Positions 20,851 to 32,508 of a DNA stretch of 64,000 nucleotides are shown piece by piece. Below the pieces are notes generated by a model. It did not search any database, was not told the origin of the DNA, and saw only the letters and a list, made by a program, of their open reading frames with translations. This DNA is from Martelella sp. AD-3. GTDB taxonomy: Bacteria > Pseudomonadota > Alphaproteobacteria > Rhizobiales > Rhizobiaceae. The DNA lies in contig NZ_CP014275.1 of NCBI RefSeq assembly GCF_001578105.1, positions 1,240,001 to 1,304,000 of the forward strand, in the 5' to 3' direction. Position 1 is the first letter of the stretch; every line of letters begins with the position of its first letter. Both the position numbers and the translations under genes were made by a program.

Positions 20851-22527
20851 ATGCTAGTCCAGCTTTCCATTCGAGACATCGTTTTGATCGAGCGGCTGGA
20901 ACTTGATCTCGGCGGCGGTCTTTCGGTTCTGACAGGGGAGACCGGCGCCGGCAAATCCATCCTGCTCGACAGCCTCTCGCTCGCGCTCGGCGCGCGCGGC
21001 GACGGTGCGCTCGTGCGTCACGGCCAGGAGAGCGGCCAGGTGATCGCCGTGTTCGATGTGGGCATGGACCACCCCGTGCGCCTGCTCCTGCGCGACAATG
21101 ATCTCGATGACGAAGGCGATCTGATCTTCCGGCGGATGCAGTCCGCCGACGGGCGCACCCGCGCCTTCATCAACGACCAGTCGGTGAGCGTTCAGCTGAT
21201 GCGGCAGGCCGGGCGGCTCCTCGTCGAAATCCATGGGCAGCATGACGAGCGCGCGCTGATCGACACGGACGGGCATCGTCGCCTTCTCGACGCTTTCGGC
21301 GGCCTTTCCGGCGACGTCGAGGCCGTGGCCGGGCTCCACCGCGTCTGGCGCGATGCCGAGCGGCGATTGAAGAAACACCGCGCCCAGATCGAGGAGGCCG
21401 AGCGCGAGGCCGATTTCCTGCGCGCATCGGTTGAGGAGTTGCAGGCGCTCTCCCCGGTGGACGGCGAGGAGGACGAACTGGCCGAACGGCGCGCGACGAT
21501 GATGAAGTCGGAGCGGATCGCCGGCGATATTTCCGAGGCGCTCGAGTTCCTGAACGGCAATGCCTCGCCCGTGCCGATGATCGCCTCGCTGGTGCGCCGG
21601 CTGGAGCGCAAGTCGCACGAGGCGCCGGGCCTGCTCGAGAGCACGGTCAACCTGCTCGATTCGGCGCTTGAACAGCTTTCCAATGCGCAAATGGAGGTGG
21701 AGGCCGCGCTGGAGCGCGCCGCCTTCGATCCGCAGGAGCTTGAGCGCGTCGAGGAGCGGCTGTTTGCGCTCAGAGGCGCCGCGCGCAAATACAATGTGCC
21801 GGTGACCGAACTGCCCGCCCTTGCCGAACGCATGGTCGGTGATCTTGAGGAACTGGATGCGGGGGAGGCGCGGCTTCAGGCGCTCACCGCCGAGGCCGAG
21901 GCTGCGGAAAGGGCCTTTTTCGAGAAGGCGAAGGCGCTTTCCGCGAGCCGCAATATGGCCGCCGAGCAGCTTTCCGCCGCCGTCATGGCCGAATTGCCGG
22001 CGCTGAAGCTGGAGCGCGCGCGCTTTGCCGCGGTGGTCACAAGCGATGATGGCGGCGCCGGGCCCGAAGGCATCGACACGGTGTCCTTCGAGGTGCAGAC
22101 CAATCCCGGAACGCGGCCGGGGCCGATCATGAAAGTGGCCTCCGGCGGCGAACTCTCCCGTTTCCTGCTTGCGCTCAAGGTGGCGCTTGCCGACAAGGGC
22201 TCCGCGCCGACGCTTGTGTTCGACGAAATCGACACCGGCGTGGGCGGCGCCGTTGCCGATGCGATCGGCCAGCGCTTGCGTCGGTTGGCCGAAAATGTTC
22301 AGGTTCTCTCGGTCACGCACGCGCCGCAGGTGGCCGCGCGCGCCAAGGGGCACTATCTGATTTCCAAGTCCGGGAACGGCAAGGGCAAGGATGACACGGT
22401 GGCAACCCGTGTCGCGGTGATCGGGCCGGAAGAGCGGCAGGAGGAGATTGCCCGGATGCTCGCCGGCGCCAAGGTGACGGCGGAAGCGCGCGCCGCGGCA
22501 GCGAAGCTTCTTTCCGGTGACAGTTAG
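20851..22527 (+). CDS. recN: DNA repair protein RecN
   Basis: RecN is an SMC-like ATPase that helps in double-strand break repair. The 558-residue protein has the Walker A motif GETGAGKS at 29-36, coiled-coil arms at about 155-360 rich in Glu, Arg, Ala and Leu, and the C-terminal ABC signature ASGGELSRF near 430 followed by the Walker B sequence VFDEIDTG near 452. All parts for a working ATPase are present. It starts 30 bases after bamD, so the two may be co-transcribed. No LexA-type box was recognised in the short gap. Confidence 0.95.
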   Translation: MLVQLSIRDIVLIERLELDLGGGLSVLTGETGAGKSILLDSLSLALGARGDGALVRHGQESGQVIAVFDVGMDHPVRLLLRDNDLDDEGDLIFRRMQSADGRTRAFINDQSVSVQLMRQAGRLLVEIHGQHDERALIDTDGHRRLLDAFGGLSGDVEAVAGLHRVWRDAERRLKKHRAQIEEAEREADFLRASVEELQALSPVDGEEDELAERRATMMKSERIAGDISEALEFLNGNASPVPMIASLVRRLERKSHEAPGLLESTVNLLDSALEQLSNAQMEVEAALERAAFDPQELERVEERLFALRGAARKYNVPVTELPALAERMVGDLEELDAGEARLQALTAEAEAAERAFFEKAKALSASRNMAAEQLSAAVMAELPALKLERARFAAVVTSDDGGAGPEGIDTVSFEVQTNPGTRPGPIMKVASGGELSRFLLALKVALADKGSAPTLVFDEIDTGVGGAVADAIGQRLRRLAENVQVLSVTHAPQVAARAKGHYLISKSGNGKGKDDTVATRVAVIGPEERQEEIARMLAGAKVTAEARAAAAKLLSGDS

Positions 22528-22613
22528 GAAATTCAGAGCTTGCTGATATAAGGTCAGCCCCGGCCCTGCCGAGAAGGCGGGCAGAACGCGCCAAACCAAC
22601 GGGATTGCCCTTG

Positions 22614-24059
22614 ATGAACGTTTTTCTGGAACACTACTGGCCGCATATTCTGGCGGTGATCTCCTTTGTCCTCGGCGCGACGGCGGCGATCCACGCCACG
22701 ATGACCAAGGATGAGGTGCGCGCCGCGATCGGCTGGGTCGGCGTGATCATGCTGTCGCCGATCCTGGGGGCCGCGATCTACGCCATTGCCGGCATCAACC
22801 GCATGCGCCGTCAGTCGGTGCGCGACAAGCGGCAGAGCGTTCCCGATGCCGTGGCGCACGAGGAGCAGAAGCACAGGATCGACCGCGAGCGCGTGGTGGC
22901 CGATCTCGGCCCGCGCATGGGCGGACAGTGGATGCTGGGCAACACCGTGACCGGCCTGCCCGCCACCGCCGGCAACAAGGTGCGCCTGCTGGAAACCGGC
23001 GACGAGGCCTATGCGGCCATGCTCGAGGCGATCGACAAGGCCGAGCGTTCGATCCTGCTGGAAACCTACATCTTCGACAGCGACGCGATCGGCCGGCGCT
23101 TCGTGAAGAGCCTCGCAAATGCGGTCAAGCGCGGCGTCGAGGTGCGTATCCTGGTGGATTCCATCGGCGCGCGCTATTCGCGCCCGCGCATCACCAAGCT
23201 TCTGCGCGCGCATGGCATCCGCGTTGCCACCTTCAACGGCGCGGTGCTGCTCAGGCTGCGGCTGCCCTATGCCAATCTCCGGACCCACCGGAAAATTCTC
23301 GTCATCGACGGCGAGACCGTCTTTGCCGGAGGCATGAATATCCGCGCGGCCTTTACCGGTCCGAACGCCGCCCAGGATACGCATTTCATGCTGAAGGGCG
23401 CGGCCGTTGCCGACTATTTCACGGTTGCCGCCGCCGACTGGTATTTCGAAACGCACGAGGCGCTCGATGGCGAGGCCTGGAACATTGCCGAGACGTCGTC
23501 CGACGAAGGCCCGCTGATCGCCCGCGTCGTGCCCTCCGGTCCGGACCGGAACCTCTCCAACAACAACAACATGATCATGGGCGCACTCTCGGTCGCCGAG
23601 GACCGGGTTCTGATCATGTCGCCCTATTTCCTGCCGGATCGCGACCTGGTTTCGGCCCTTGCCACGGCGGCGCGGCGCGGCGTGACGGTCGACATCATCG
23701 TGCCGGGCCAGAACAATCTCGGCCTCGTCGACCGGGCGATGACGGCGCAGTTCGACGAGATCATCGAGAACGGCTGCCGGATCTGGCGCGACAACGGCCC
23801 CTTCAACCATTCCAAGCTGATGACGGTTGACGGAAAATGGTCCTATCTCGGCTCGTCCAACATGGACTCGCGCTCGCTCAGGCTGAATTTCGAGACGGAC
23901 ATGGAGGTCTTCGACATGGGCTTTGCCGGCGAGATCGAGGCGCGGATCGTTGCCGCGCGGGACCGTTCGACGGAAGTGACGCGCAAGGCCCTGAGGAGCC
24001 GTCCCTTCGTCTACCGCCTGCGCGACCGGATATTGTGGCTGGGCTTGCCGTATCTGTGA
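22614..24059 (+). CDS. cls: Phospholipase-D-family cardiolipin synthase
   Basis: The protein has 481 residues from ATG 22614. Two membrane segments at about 10-28 and 39-61 form the PLDNc-type anchor. Two PLD catalytic motifs follow: HRKILVID at about 225-232 and HSKLMTVD at about 399-406, each with the required His, Lys and Asp. This fits a bacterial cardiolipin synthase that condenses phosphatidylglycerol molecules, or a phosphatidyl transferase of the same family. The next gene encodes an endonuclease/exonuclease/phosphatase-fold protein, an arrangement like E. coli clsB-ybhP. A TTG nine bases upstream is an alternative start. Confidence 0.88.
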   Translation: MNVFLEHYWPHILAVISFVLGATAAIHATMTKDEVRAAIGWVGVIMLSPILGAAIYAIAGINRMRRQSVRDKRQSVPDAVAHEEQKHRIDRERVVADLGPRMGGQWMLGNTVTGLPATAGNKVRLLETGDEAYAAMLEAIDKAERSILLETYIFDSDAIGRRFVKSLANAVKRGVEVRILVDSIGARYSRPRITKLLRAHGIRVATFNGAVLLRLRLPYANLRTHRKILVIDGETVFAGGMNIRAAFTGPNAAQDTHFMLKGAAVADYFTVAAADWYFETHEALDGEAWNIAETSSDEGPLIARVVPSGPDRNLSNNNNMIMGALSVAEDRVLIMSPYFLPDRDLVSALATAARRGVTVDIIVPGQNNLGLVDRAMTAQFDEIIENGCRIWRDNGPFNHSKLMTVDGKWSYLGSSNMDSRSLRLNFETDMEVFDMGFAGEIEARIVAARDRSTEVTRKALRSRPFVYRLRDRILWLGLPYL

Positions 24060-24108
24060 TTGAGACCCAATATAGAAGGGTCAGACGAAAGTTCCTCAAA
24101 GTGAAGCG

Positions 24109-27172
<3,064 letters not shown>

Positions 27173-27359
27173 TCCAACTCGGTTGGGCATACGCGTGGCC
27201 TGCCGCTTGCTCCCAATATTCTCTCCCCTCCGGGGCGAGAAGATTTGGGGGGATGCGGCAGTGGCCACATGCCATCCGACTGCTTTCTCGCAGGCGGATC
27301 GCTTGCATCGTGCCGCCGCAAACCTATCTTGAAGGAAATGCTTTTCAGGGAGTTTCGAT

Positions 27360-27842
27360 ATGAGGCGGTTTGGTTTTGCTCTTTGCGCGGGCCTGTTGCT
27401 TGCGGGTGCCGCGCGGGCCGAACAGGTCGGCGAAGTCGGCGTCGACTGGGTCGGCAACGACATCGAGATCGAAGCCTTGCACGATCCGGAAATCGAGGGC
27501 GTGACCTGCCATATTGCCTATTTCGACCGTTCGGTGATCGACCGGTTGTCGAACGGCAATTGGTTCGAGGACCCCTCCAATTCCTCCATCGCCTGCCGCC
27601 AGACGGGACCGATCCGCATCGGCGATATCGATCTCGGGATGGACGGCGAGGAGGTCTTCAAGCAGGGCCGGTCGCTGATCTTCAAGAACCTGGTGATCAA
27701 CCGCATCTATGATCGCGCCAATGACACGCTGATCTATCTGGCGCACACGCGCGAGATCACCGAAGGATCGGCGAAGATGTCGATGTCCACGGTGCCGCTT
27801 TACGGGCAGGACGTCGTCTGGGAAAATGGCGCGCCGGAATAG
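27360..27842 (+). CDS. creA: CreA family protein (periplasmic)
   Basis: The 160-residue protein has a signal peptide, probably cleaved after ARA at residue 20. The mature part matches the CreA family: an EQVGEV start, EALHDPEIEGVTC ending in Cys 50, IACRQTGPI with Cys 79, SLIFKNLVINRIYD near 105, and NDTLIYLAH near 121. The paired cysteines may form a disulfide. CreA is named from the E. coli creABCD locus but its biochemical role is unknown, and no creBCD partners are present here. Its end overlaps the next frame by 17 bases if that gene starts at its first ATG. Confidence 0.85.
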   Translation: MRRFGFALCAGLLLAGAARAEQVGEVGVDWVGNDIEIEALHDPEIEGVTCHIAYFDRSVIDRLSNGNWFEDPSNSSIACRQTGPIRIGDIDLGMDGEEVFKQGRSLIFKNLVINRIYDRANDTLIYLAHTREITEGSAKMSMSTVPLYGQDVVWENGAPE

Positions 27843-28350
27843 GCGAGGCGAACAGGCGGAAAGAGGGAGAGAGACCATCAGACTCGATTGCAGCTGCCAG
27901 TGCGGAAAGGTGCGCTTTTCCGTGGAAAGCAAAACGCCGGTGCCCTATCAGCGCTGCTATTGCAGCAGCTGCCGCAAGTCCGGCGGGGGCGGGGGCTATG
28001 CCATCAATATCGGTGCGGATGCCGCGACGCTCAACGTTTCCGGCGCGCAGCACAAGCGCTTCTATCACGCCCGCATGCATGACGGCGAGAGCGAGGCCGA
28101 GCGGCATTTCTGCGGGGCCTGCGGTTCTGCGCTCTATCTTTTCGATCCGCGCTGGCCCGCGCTCGTTCATCCCGTCGCCTCCGTTGTCGACACGCCCTTG
28201 CCGCGTCCGCCGGAGATCGTGCATATCATGCTCGGCTCGAAGGCCGCATGGGTCGATGTGCCGGAGGGCGAGGGTCATGTGCATTTCGAGGGCTACCCGG
28301 ATCTTTCGCTCGAGGACTGGCACCGCAGGCACGGATTGCTGCAAGACTGA
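27826..28350 (+). CDS. GFA (CENP-V/Gfa-fold) zinc-binding protein
   Basis: This small protein of the glutathione-dependent formaldehyde-activating-like family shows three zinc-type cysteine clusters: CSCQC at 22-26, CYCSSC at 44-49, and CGACGS near 96. The domain binds zinc; true enzymatic activity is not shown for most members. The start is uncertain. The first ATG at 27826 gives 174 residues with a 17-residue Arg/Glu-rich lead that overlaps creA. A strong purine tract GAGGGAGAGAG stands instead just before the codon ATC at 27877, where family similarity begins. The Sco1-type gene follows 27 bases later. Confidence 0.82.
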   Translation: MARRNRRGEQAERGRETIRLDCSCQCGKVRFSVESKTPVPYQRCYCSSCRKSGGGGGYAINIGADAATLNVSGAQHKRFYHARMHDGESEAERHFCGACGSALYLFDPRWPALVHPVASVVDTPLPRPPEIVHIMLGSKAAWVDVPEGEGHVHFEGYPDLSLEDWHRRHGLLQD

Positions 28351-28377
28351 GGCCGGAGGGCCTGAAGGGAAGAGACA

Positions 28378-28974
28378 ATGAAGATTTTCCGGCGCGTTCT
28401 CTGGGGCTCGGTGATTGTCGTCTGCGGGCTCATCGTCTGGCTGGTCTACGAGATCGGCAAGACCAACGAGGAGATGATGAACATCCCCTTCGGCCCGGAA
28501 TTCCAGCTGACGGCGGGAGATGGCTCGGCAATCACCCAGGAGGCCTTGAGGGAAAAGCCGACGGCGATCTTCTTCGGCTTCACCCATTGCCCGGAGGTCT
28601 GCCCGACCACGCTTTATGAGATGAACGGCTGGCTCAACGAGGTCGATCCCGACGGCGACGAGATCAATGCCTACTGGATCACGGTCGATCCGGAGCGCGA
28701 CACGCCGGAGATCATGCACCGCTATCTCTCCAACGTGACGGACCGGATCGAAGCGATTTCCGGAGATCCGGACAAGGTGCGTGAAATGGTCGACGAGTTC
28801 GGCATCTACTACAAGAAAGTGCCGCTCGATCCGAACGATCCTGACGGCGACTATACCATGGACCACAACGCTTCGGTCTTCCTGCTTGATGACGGCGGGG
28901 TGCTGAAGGGCACGATCGCCTATGGCGAAAATCCCGAGGTGGCGGTGAAGAAGCTCGAGAACCTGATCAACTGA
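28378..28974 (+). CDS. SCO1/SenC family copper chaperone
   Basis: This 198-residue membrane-anchored thioredoxin-fold protein has one N-terminal membrane segment at about 7-24 and a periplasmic domain. The copper-binding set is complete: CPEVCP with Cys 71 and Cys 75, and the distal His 163 in MDHNAS. Family members deliver copper to the CuA centre of cytochrome oxidase or act as thiol-disulfide reductases. No oxidase genes are nearby, so the target is not known. It starts 27 bases after the GFA-fold gene behind GAAGGGAAGAGAC, which suggests an operon. Confidence 0.92.
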   Translation: MKIFRRVLWGSVIVVCGLIVWLVYEIGKTNEEMMNIPFGPEFQLTAGDGSAITQEALREKPTAIFFGFTHCPEVCPTTLYEMNGWLNEVDPDGDEINAYWITVDPERDTPEIMHRYLSNVTDRIEAISGDPDKVREMVDEFGIYYKKVPLDPNDPDGDYTMDHNASVFLLDDGGVLKGTIAYGENPEVAVKKLENLIN

Positions 28975-29025
28975 GGCTTGCCTTGCGTCAAACGGGGCGG
29001 TATCGCCACGTTTCATATCTTTCTA

Positions 29026-29129
29026 GCGCATCGGCCCGAAAATCGGAATCGACTTTCGGAAAGCACGATGCGTCGATTCAATAGGCTGGAGCGTCCTTTG
29101 TGCGTGCGAATGGACGCACGGCGCTCTCA
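29026..29129. repeat. Rhizobial-type intergenic palindromic element (two hairpins)
   Basis: The SCO1-prmA gap holds two imperfect hairpins. The first pairs GCGCATCG (29026) with CGATGCGT (29066), with an inner pairing of CCGAAAATCG with CGACTTTCGG. The second pairs GAGCG (29089) with CGCTC (29122) and GTGCGT with ACGCAC. The layout and wording resemble dispersed intergenic repeats that I know from Rhizobiaceae genomes. Copy number cannot be tested in this window. Confidence 0.7.
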
Positions 29130-29151
29130 GCGATCGAAGAGGCAGACCGCA

Positions 29152-30033
29152 GTGACCCAGATCCGACTCTATGTCACCACCGATGAGGCCGGGGCGGGCC
29201 GCGTTCTGGACGCCCTTTCCGAGCAGCTCGGCGAGGCGCCCTACGCGCTGGCGACCATGGAGATCGACGAGAAGGCGTGCATCTGGGAAGCCTCGGTCTA
29301 TCTGGAGGCGGAAGAGGAAGAGGCGCTGCGCGCGGTTTTCGAGGCTGCACTCGGATTTTTCCCGGAGGCCAGAAGGCCGGAGGTCGAAAAGGAAGTCATC
29401 CCCGACGTCGACTGGATCGCCAGGTCGCTTGAGGGGCTGAAGCCGGTGCGTGCGGGGCGCTTTCTGGTGCATGGCGCCCATGATCGCGAGGACTGCCGTG
29501 CGGGCGACATAGCGCTTGAGATCGAGGCGGGGCAGGCCTTCGGGACCGGCCACCACGGCACGACCGCCGGCTGCCTGGAGATGATCGACACGCTGTTGAA
29601 GGCCGAGGCGCCGCGCAACGCGCTTGATCTTGGAACCGGAACCGGCGTTCTGGCCATGGCCGTGCGCAAGCTCCGGCCGATCCCGGTTCTGGCGACCGAT
29701 ATCGATGACGTCGCCGTCAGGGTGGCCCGCTACAATGCGCGCCGGAACGGCATCGTCACCGGCGTCGATTTCGTCACCGCGCCGGGATTTCACCATGCCG
29801 CCTTCGCCGAGCACGGCCCCTTCGACCTGGTGATCGCCAATATCCTCGCCCGCCCGCTGATGAAACTCGCGCCCGGCCTTCGCGCCAACCTTGCGCAAGG
29901 CGGCGCGGTCATCCTTTCCGGCATCCTGGAAACACAGCGCTGGAAGGTGCTGGCCGCCTACCGCGCCCAGGGCATGCGCCACGTGCGCACCTATTGGCGC
30001 GAAGGCTGGGTAACGCTTCTGCTCAAGGGGTAG
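29152..30033 (+). CDS. prmA: Ribosomal protein L11 methyltransferase PrmA
   Basis: PrmA methylates ribosomal protein L11 with S-adenosylmethionine. From GTG 29152 the protein has 293 residues, the family's usual length; the open frame back to 28978 runs through a palindromic repeat and is rejected. The C-terminal methyltransferase domain has ALDLGTGTGVLAM near 158-170, TDIDDVAV near 183 and the DLVIANILARPL segment near 226, where the NILA sequence is characteristic of PrmA. AGAGG lies about nine bases before the GTG. The stop is one base from the convergent stop of the next gene. Confidence 0.93.
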   Translation: MTQIRLYVTTDEAGAGRVLDALSEQLGEAPYALATMEIDEKACIWEASVYLEAEEEEALRAVFEAALGFFPEARRPEVEKEVIPDVDWIARSLEGLKPVRAGRFLVHGAHDREDCRAGDIALEIEAGQAFGTGHHGTTAGCLEMIDTLLKAEAPRNALDLGTGTGVLAMAVRKLRPIPVLATDIDDVAVRVARYNARRNGIVTGVDFVTAPGFHHAAFAEHGPFDLVIANILARPLMKLAPGLRANLAQGGAVILSGILETQRWKVLAAYRAQGMRHVRTYWREGWVTLLLKG

Positions 30034-30034
30034 T

Positions 30035-31045
30035 TCATACGGCGAGGCTAAACGTGTTGTCGCCGATGCTCATGCGCGCCTGCCGGCGCAACGCGCGCTC
30101 CTGCTGCGGGGAACACTGGTAGATCTCGCGGTAGCATTTGGAAAAATGCGAGGCCGAGACGAAGCCGCAGGCGACCGCCACATCGACGACCGGCATGGTC
30201 GACTGCGCCAGAAGGCGGCGGGCGCGGTCCAGCCGGATCTCCAGATAATAACGCGCCGGCGAGCGGCCCATTTCCTGGCGAAACAGCCGTTCCACCTGGC
30301 GGCGCGACAGGCCGACCGCTTCGGCGATCTCGACCAGCGACAGGGGCTCGGCGAGATTGGCCTCCATCAGTTCGATGATCTGAAGCACCTTGCCGTTCTG
30401 GACGCCGAGACGGGCGCGAAGCGGCAGGCGCTGGCGCTCGGAGGAAGGGCGCACGCGGTCTGTCAGCGCCTGTTCGCAGACGGCGTTGACGAGACCGTCG
30501 CCGAACTCGCGGCTGATGATATGCAGAATCATGTCGATCGAGGCCGAGCCGCCGGCGCAGCTGTAGATATTGCGGTCGATCTCGAACAGGTCCGCATGGG
30601 CGTCGATTTCCGGATAGGTCTCGCAAAAGCCCGGCATGTTTTCCCAGTGGATCGCGCAGCGCCTGCCCTTGAGCAGGCCGGCGCGGGCCAGAAGATGAGC
30701 GGCCGTACACAGCGCGCCGATGCCGCAGCCGCGGTTGTTGAGCTCGCGCAGCCAGGCCTCGAAGGATTTGTTGTCGTAATCCTCGACGTTGACGCCGGAA
30801 CAGACCAGCACGAGATCGGGCCTCTTCTCGCCCATCAGCGAACGGCGCTCATCGGCAAGCGAGGTGTCCGGATCGACGGCGATGCCGCTCGAGGAACAGA
30901 CCTTCTGGCCATTGCCGGAGGTGATCCGCCAGCGATAGGCCTCGAAGCCGAGCATCCTGTTGGCAATGCGCAATGTCTCGATCGCGCCCGAGAAGGGCAG
31001 GAGCGAGAATTGCGGAACCAGATAAAAAACGAACGATCTCACCAT
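30035..31045 (-). CDS. GlxA-family transcriptional regulator (DJ-1/PfpI + AraC HTH)
   Basis: This 336-residue regulator has an N-terminal DJ-1/PfpI-like domain (about 1-190, with IGALCTAAHLLARAGLLKGR) that serves as a sensor, and a C-terminal AraC-type double helix-turn-helix (about 220-325, with EIAEAVGLSRRQVERLFRQ and the ACGFVSASHFSKCYRE recognition part). The frame runs to a TTG at 31120, but the ATG at 31045 starts the conserved domain. Relatives such as GbdR, CdhR and ArgR control amino acid or betaine catabolism. No such genes are adjacent, so the ligand is unknown. The gene is convergent with prmA with no room for a terminator. Confidence 0.88.
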   Translation of the reverse strand: MVRSFVFYLVPQFSLLPFSGAIETLRIANRMLGFEAYRWRITSGNGQKVCSSSGIAVDPDTSLADERRSLMGEKRPDLVLVCSGVNVEDYDNKSFEAWLRELNNRGCGIGALCTAAHLLARAGLLKGRRCAIHWENMPGFCETYPEIDAHADLFEIDRNIYSCAGGSASIDMILHIISREFGDGLVNAVCEQALTDRVRPSSERQRLPLRARLGVQNGKVLQIIELMEANLAEPLSLVEIAEAVGLSRRQVERLFRQEMGRSPARYYLEIRLDRARRLLAQSTMPVVDVAVACGFVSASHFSKCYREIYQCSPQQERALRRQARMSIGDNTFSLAV

Positions 31046-31192
31046 TGTGCACACACCGCCGCAGTCAAAGCCGGAATCTGATCTTGTGGAATTAACTTCT
31101 GCAAGAAATATGGCCGCCAATAGTCTGATTGCGACACTGACACAGACAAATGCGCCAGCAAAGCCGATCCCGATCCGGTTTGTGATTTTTTT

Positions 31193-31217
31193 ATGAAGCG
31201 TTGCGCATTCGCTTCAT
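31193..31217. promoter_or_regulatory. Perfect inverted repeat upstream of the GlxA-type regulator
   Basis: ATGAAGCG (31193-31200) and CGCTTCAT (31210-31217) pair perfectly around a nine-base loop. It lies about 150 bases upstream of the regulator start, in an otherwise unassigned gap at 31046-31309. The T tract is on the wrong side for a plus-strand terminator. It could be an operator; this is inference. Confidence 0.35.
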
Positions 31218-31276
31218 TGCAACCGCTCCGAGGCCGGGCGACCTTGCCGGCCGCCGTTGCTGCAACGCGGTGAAAG

Positions 31277-31304
31277 GCGGTCGCCAGGGATCAGCGGCGA
31301 CCGC
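31277..31304 (-). terminator. Hairpin, possible terminator of the 55-residue protein gene
   Basis: GCGGTCGCC (31277-31285) and GGCGACCGC (31296-31304) form a perfect nine-base stem with a ten-base loop, six bases beyond the minus-strand stop at 31310. Only a short T tract (CTTTC) follows on the minus strand, so termination may be weak. Confidence 0.5.
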
Positions 31305-31309
31305 GCGTC

Positions 31310-31477
31310 TCAGTCATAGCGCCAGTGCTCTTCGCGGGCGATGATGTCGTCGCGCAGATGCGGCGGGATGCGATTGACATTGCGCTCTCTCAGCGCCTTG
31401 CGGGCAGCTTCATCGCGCTGTTCTGCGAGCTTGGCAAGCGGGGCGACCAGATGTCTGAGGATGATGAACAGTCCCAT
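31310..31477 (-). CDS. Small conserved-looking protein of unknown function (55 aa)
   Basis: A 55-residue frame begins with ATG at 31477 behind a strong GAAGGAGA ribosome site and ends in TGA at 31310. The product starts MGLFIILRHL with a short hydrophobic stretch, then a charged helical part (EQRDEAARKALRER) and an Arg/His-rich end (EEHWRYD). I do not recognise a family. The good ribosome site, the terminator-like hairpin after it, and a divergent LysR-type regulator gene with a LysR-type box between them support a real gene. It may be controlled by that regulator, which is inference from arrangement. Confidence 0.65.
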   Translation of the reverse strand: MGLFIILRHLVAPLAKLAEQRDEAARKALRERNVNRIPPHLRDDIIAREEHWRYD

Positions 31478-31533
31478 TTCGTGTCTCCTTCAATGCGTCT
31501 CTTGATGACCTGATGCCAAGGTAGGTGTATTTG

Positions 31534-31554
31534 ACATTCAATCAAACGAAATGT
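31534..31554. promoter_or_regulatory. LysR-type T-N11-A operator candidate
   Basis: ACATT (31534-31538) and AATGT (31550-31554) form a perfect inverted repeat with 11 bases between, matching the T-N11-A pattern of LysR-type boxes. It lies between the divergent 55-residue protein gene and the LysR-type gene, in an AT-rich stretch. Confidence 0.6.
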
Positions 31555-31597
31555 AATCATGATATCCATCAACAAAATTGAATTGATGGAGCGCTCC

Positions 31598-32500
31598 ATG
31601 GCCAATTTCCTGCAGACGCCGCTACCGGTCCTCGACAACGACATTCTCCGCACCTTTGTCGCGATCGCCGAGACCGGCAGTTTTTCCGGCGCTGCGGAAA
31701 CCGTGTTCCGGACGCCATCGGCCGTCTCCATGCAGATCAAGCGGCTGGAGGAGCAGCTCGGCGTGTCGCTCTTCGTGCGCGACGCCCGCTCGGTGCGCCT
31801 GACCCACAGCGGCGAGACGCTTTTGACCTATGCGCGGCGCATGCTCGCGCTCTCCAATGAGGCGATGTCGCGTTTCCGACATCCGGACATGCACGGCGTG
31901 GTCCGGCTCGGCGCGACGGATGATATCGGCGAGCGTATCCTGCCGACGATCCTGAAGCGCTTCGCCGAGGCTTTCCCCGGCGTCATGGTTGACGTCACCA
32001 TCGACAACAGCGTCGGTCTACGCCGGCGTCTCGGCGAACAGCGGCTCGATCTCACACTGCTCAATTCCGGCAAGGGAGCCTCGGATGAGGACAGCGAACT
32101 CATTCTGCGCGAGCGGCTTGTCTGGGTGGGCGCCTGCGGCGGCACGGCGCATACGAAGGATCCGTTGCCGGTGTCGATGTGGGAGCAGGGCTGTTCGTGG
32201 CGCAACGAGGCCGTGGAGAAGCTTACGGAGATCGGCCGGGCCTATCGCGTCGCCTATATGAGCGCGACCACCATGGTGCAGCGCGCCGCCGTCCTCTCCG
32301 ATCTCGCCGTTGCCCCGATCGCCTCCTATTACCTGTCGGACGGGATGGAGGTGCTGGGCAAGGCGGAGGGGCTTCCGGAGCTCGGCTTTTATGAAATCCG
32401 CCTGAAATTCTCCGAACAGCGCGGCGAACTGGTCGAGGCGGTCGCCGACGCCATCCGTCACGCCTTCCGTCCGACCGAGCGGCAAAGCCGGGTGGCCTGA
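31598..32500 (+). CDS. LysR family transcriptional regulator
   Basis: The 300-residue protein has the LysR N-terminal winged helix-turn-helix at about 8-68 (DILRTFVAIAETGSFSGAAE, then SAVSMQIKRLEEQLGVSLF) and a periplasmic-binding-like effector domain from about 90. The ATG at 31598 is preferred since GGAG lies seven bases upstream, while the first ATG at 31559 has no ribosome site and abuts the operator. The divergent 55-residue protein gene is the likely target. The effector is not evident. The gene is convergent with exoD, nine bases apart. Confidence 0.9.
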   Translation: MANFLQTPLPVLDNDILRTFVAIAETGSFSGAAETVFRTPSAVSMQIKRLEEQLGVSLFVRDARSVRLTHSGETLLTYARRMLALSNEAMSRFRHPDMHGVVRLGATDDIGERILPTILKRFAEAFPGVMVDVTIDNSVGLRRRLGEQRLDLTLLNSGKGASDEDSELILRERLVWVGACGGTAHTKDPLPVSMWEQGCSWRNEAVEKLTEIGRAYRVAYMSATTMVQRAAVLSDLAVAPIASYYLSDGMEVLGKAEGLPELGFYEIRLKFSEQRGELVEAVADAIRHAFRPTERQSRVA

Positions 32501-32508
32501 GAGCGGCC

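Noticed and set aside
27219..27241. TTCTCTCCCC/GGGGCGAGAA hairpin after ligA as a terminator
   Set aside because: It has one mismatch and no T tract; the 187-base ligA-creA gap otherwise shows nothing clear.
28978..29151. Upstream extension of the prmA frame
   Set aside because: It crosses an intergenic palindromic repeat and would make the protein 58 residues longer than the family.
31186..31217. ATGAAGCG/CGCTTCAT hairpin as a terminator
   Set aside because: The T tract comes before the stem on the plus strand, and the minus strand has A residues after it, so it cannot be a normal terminator.
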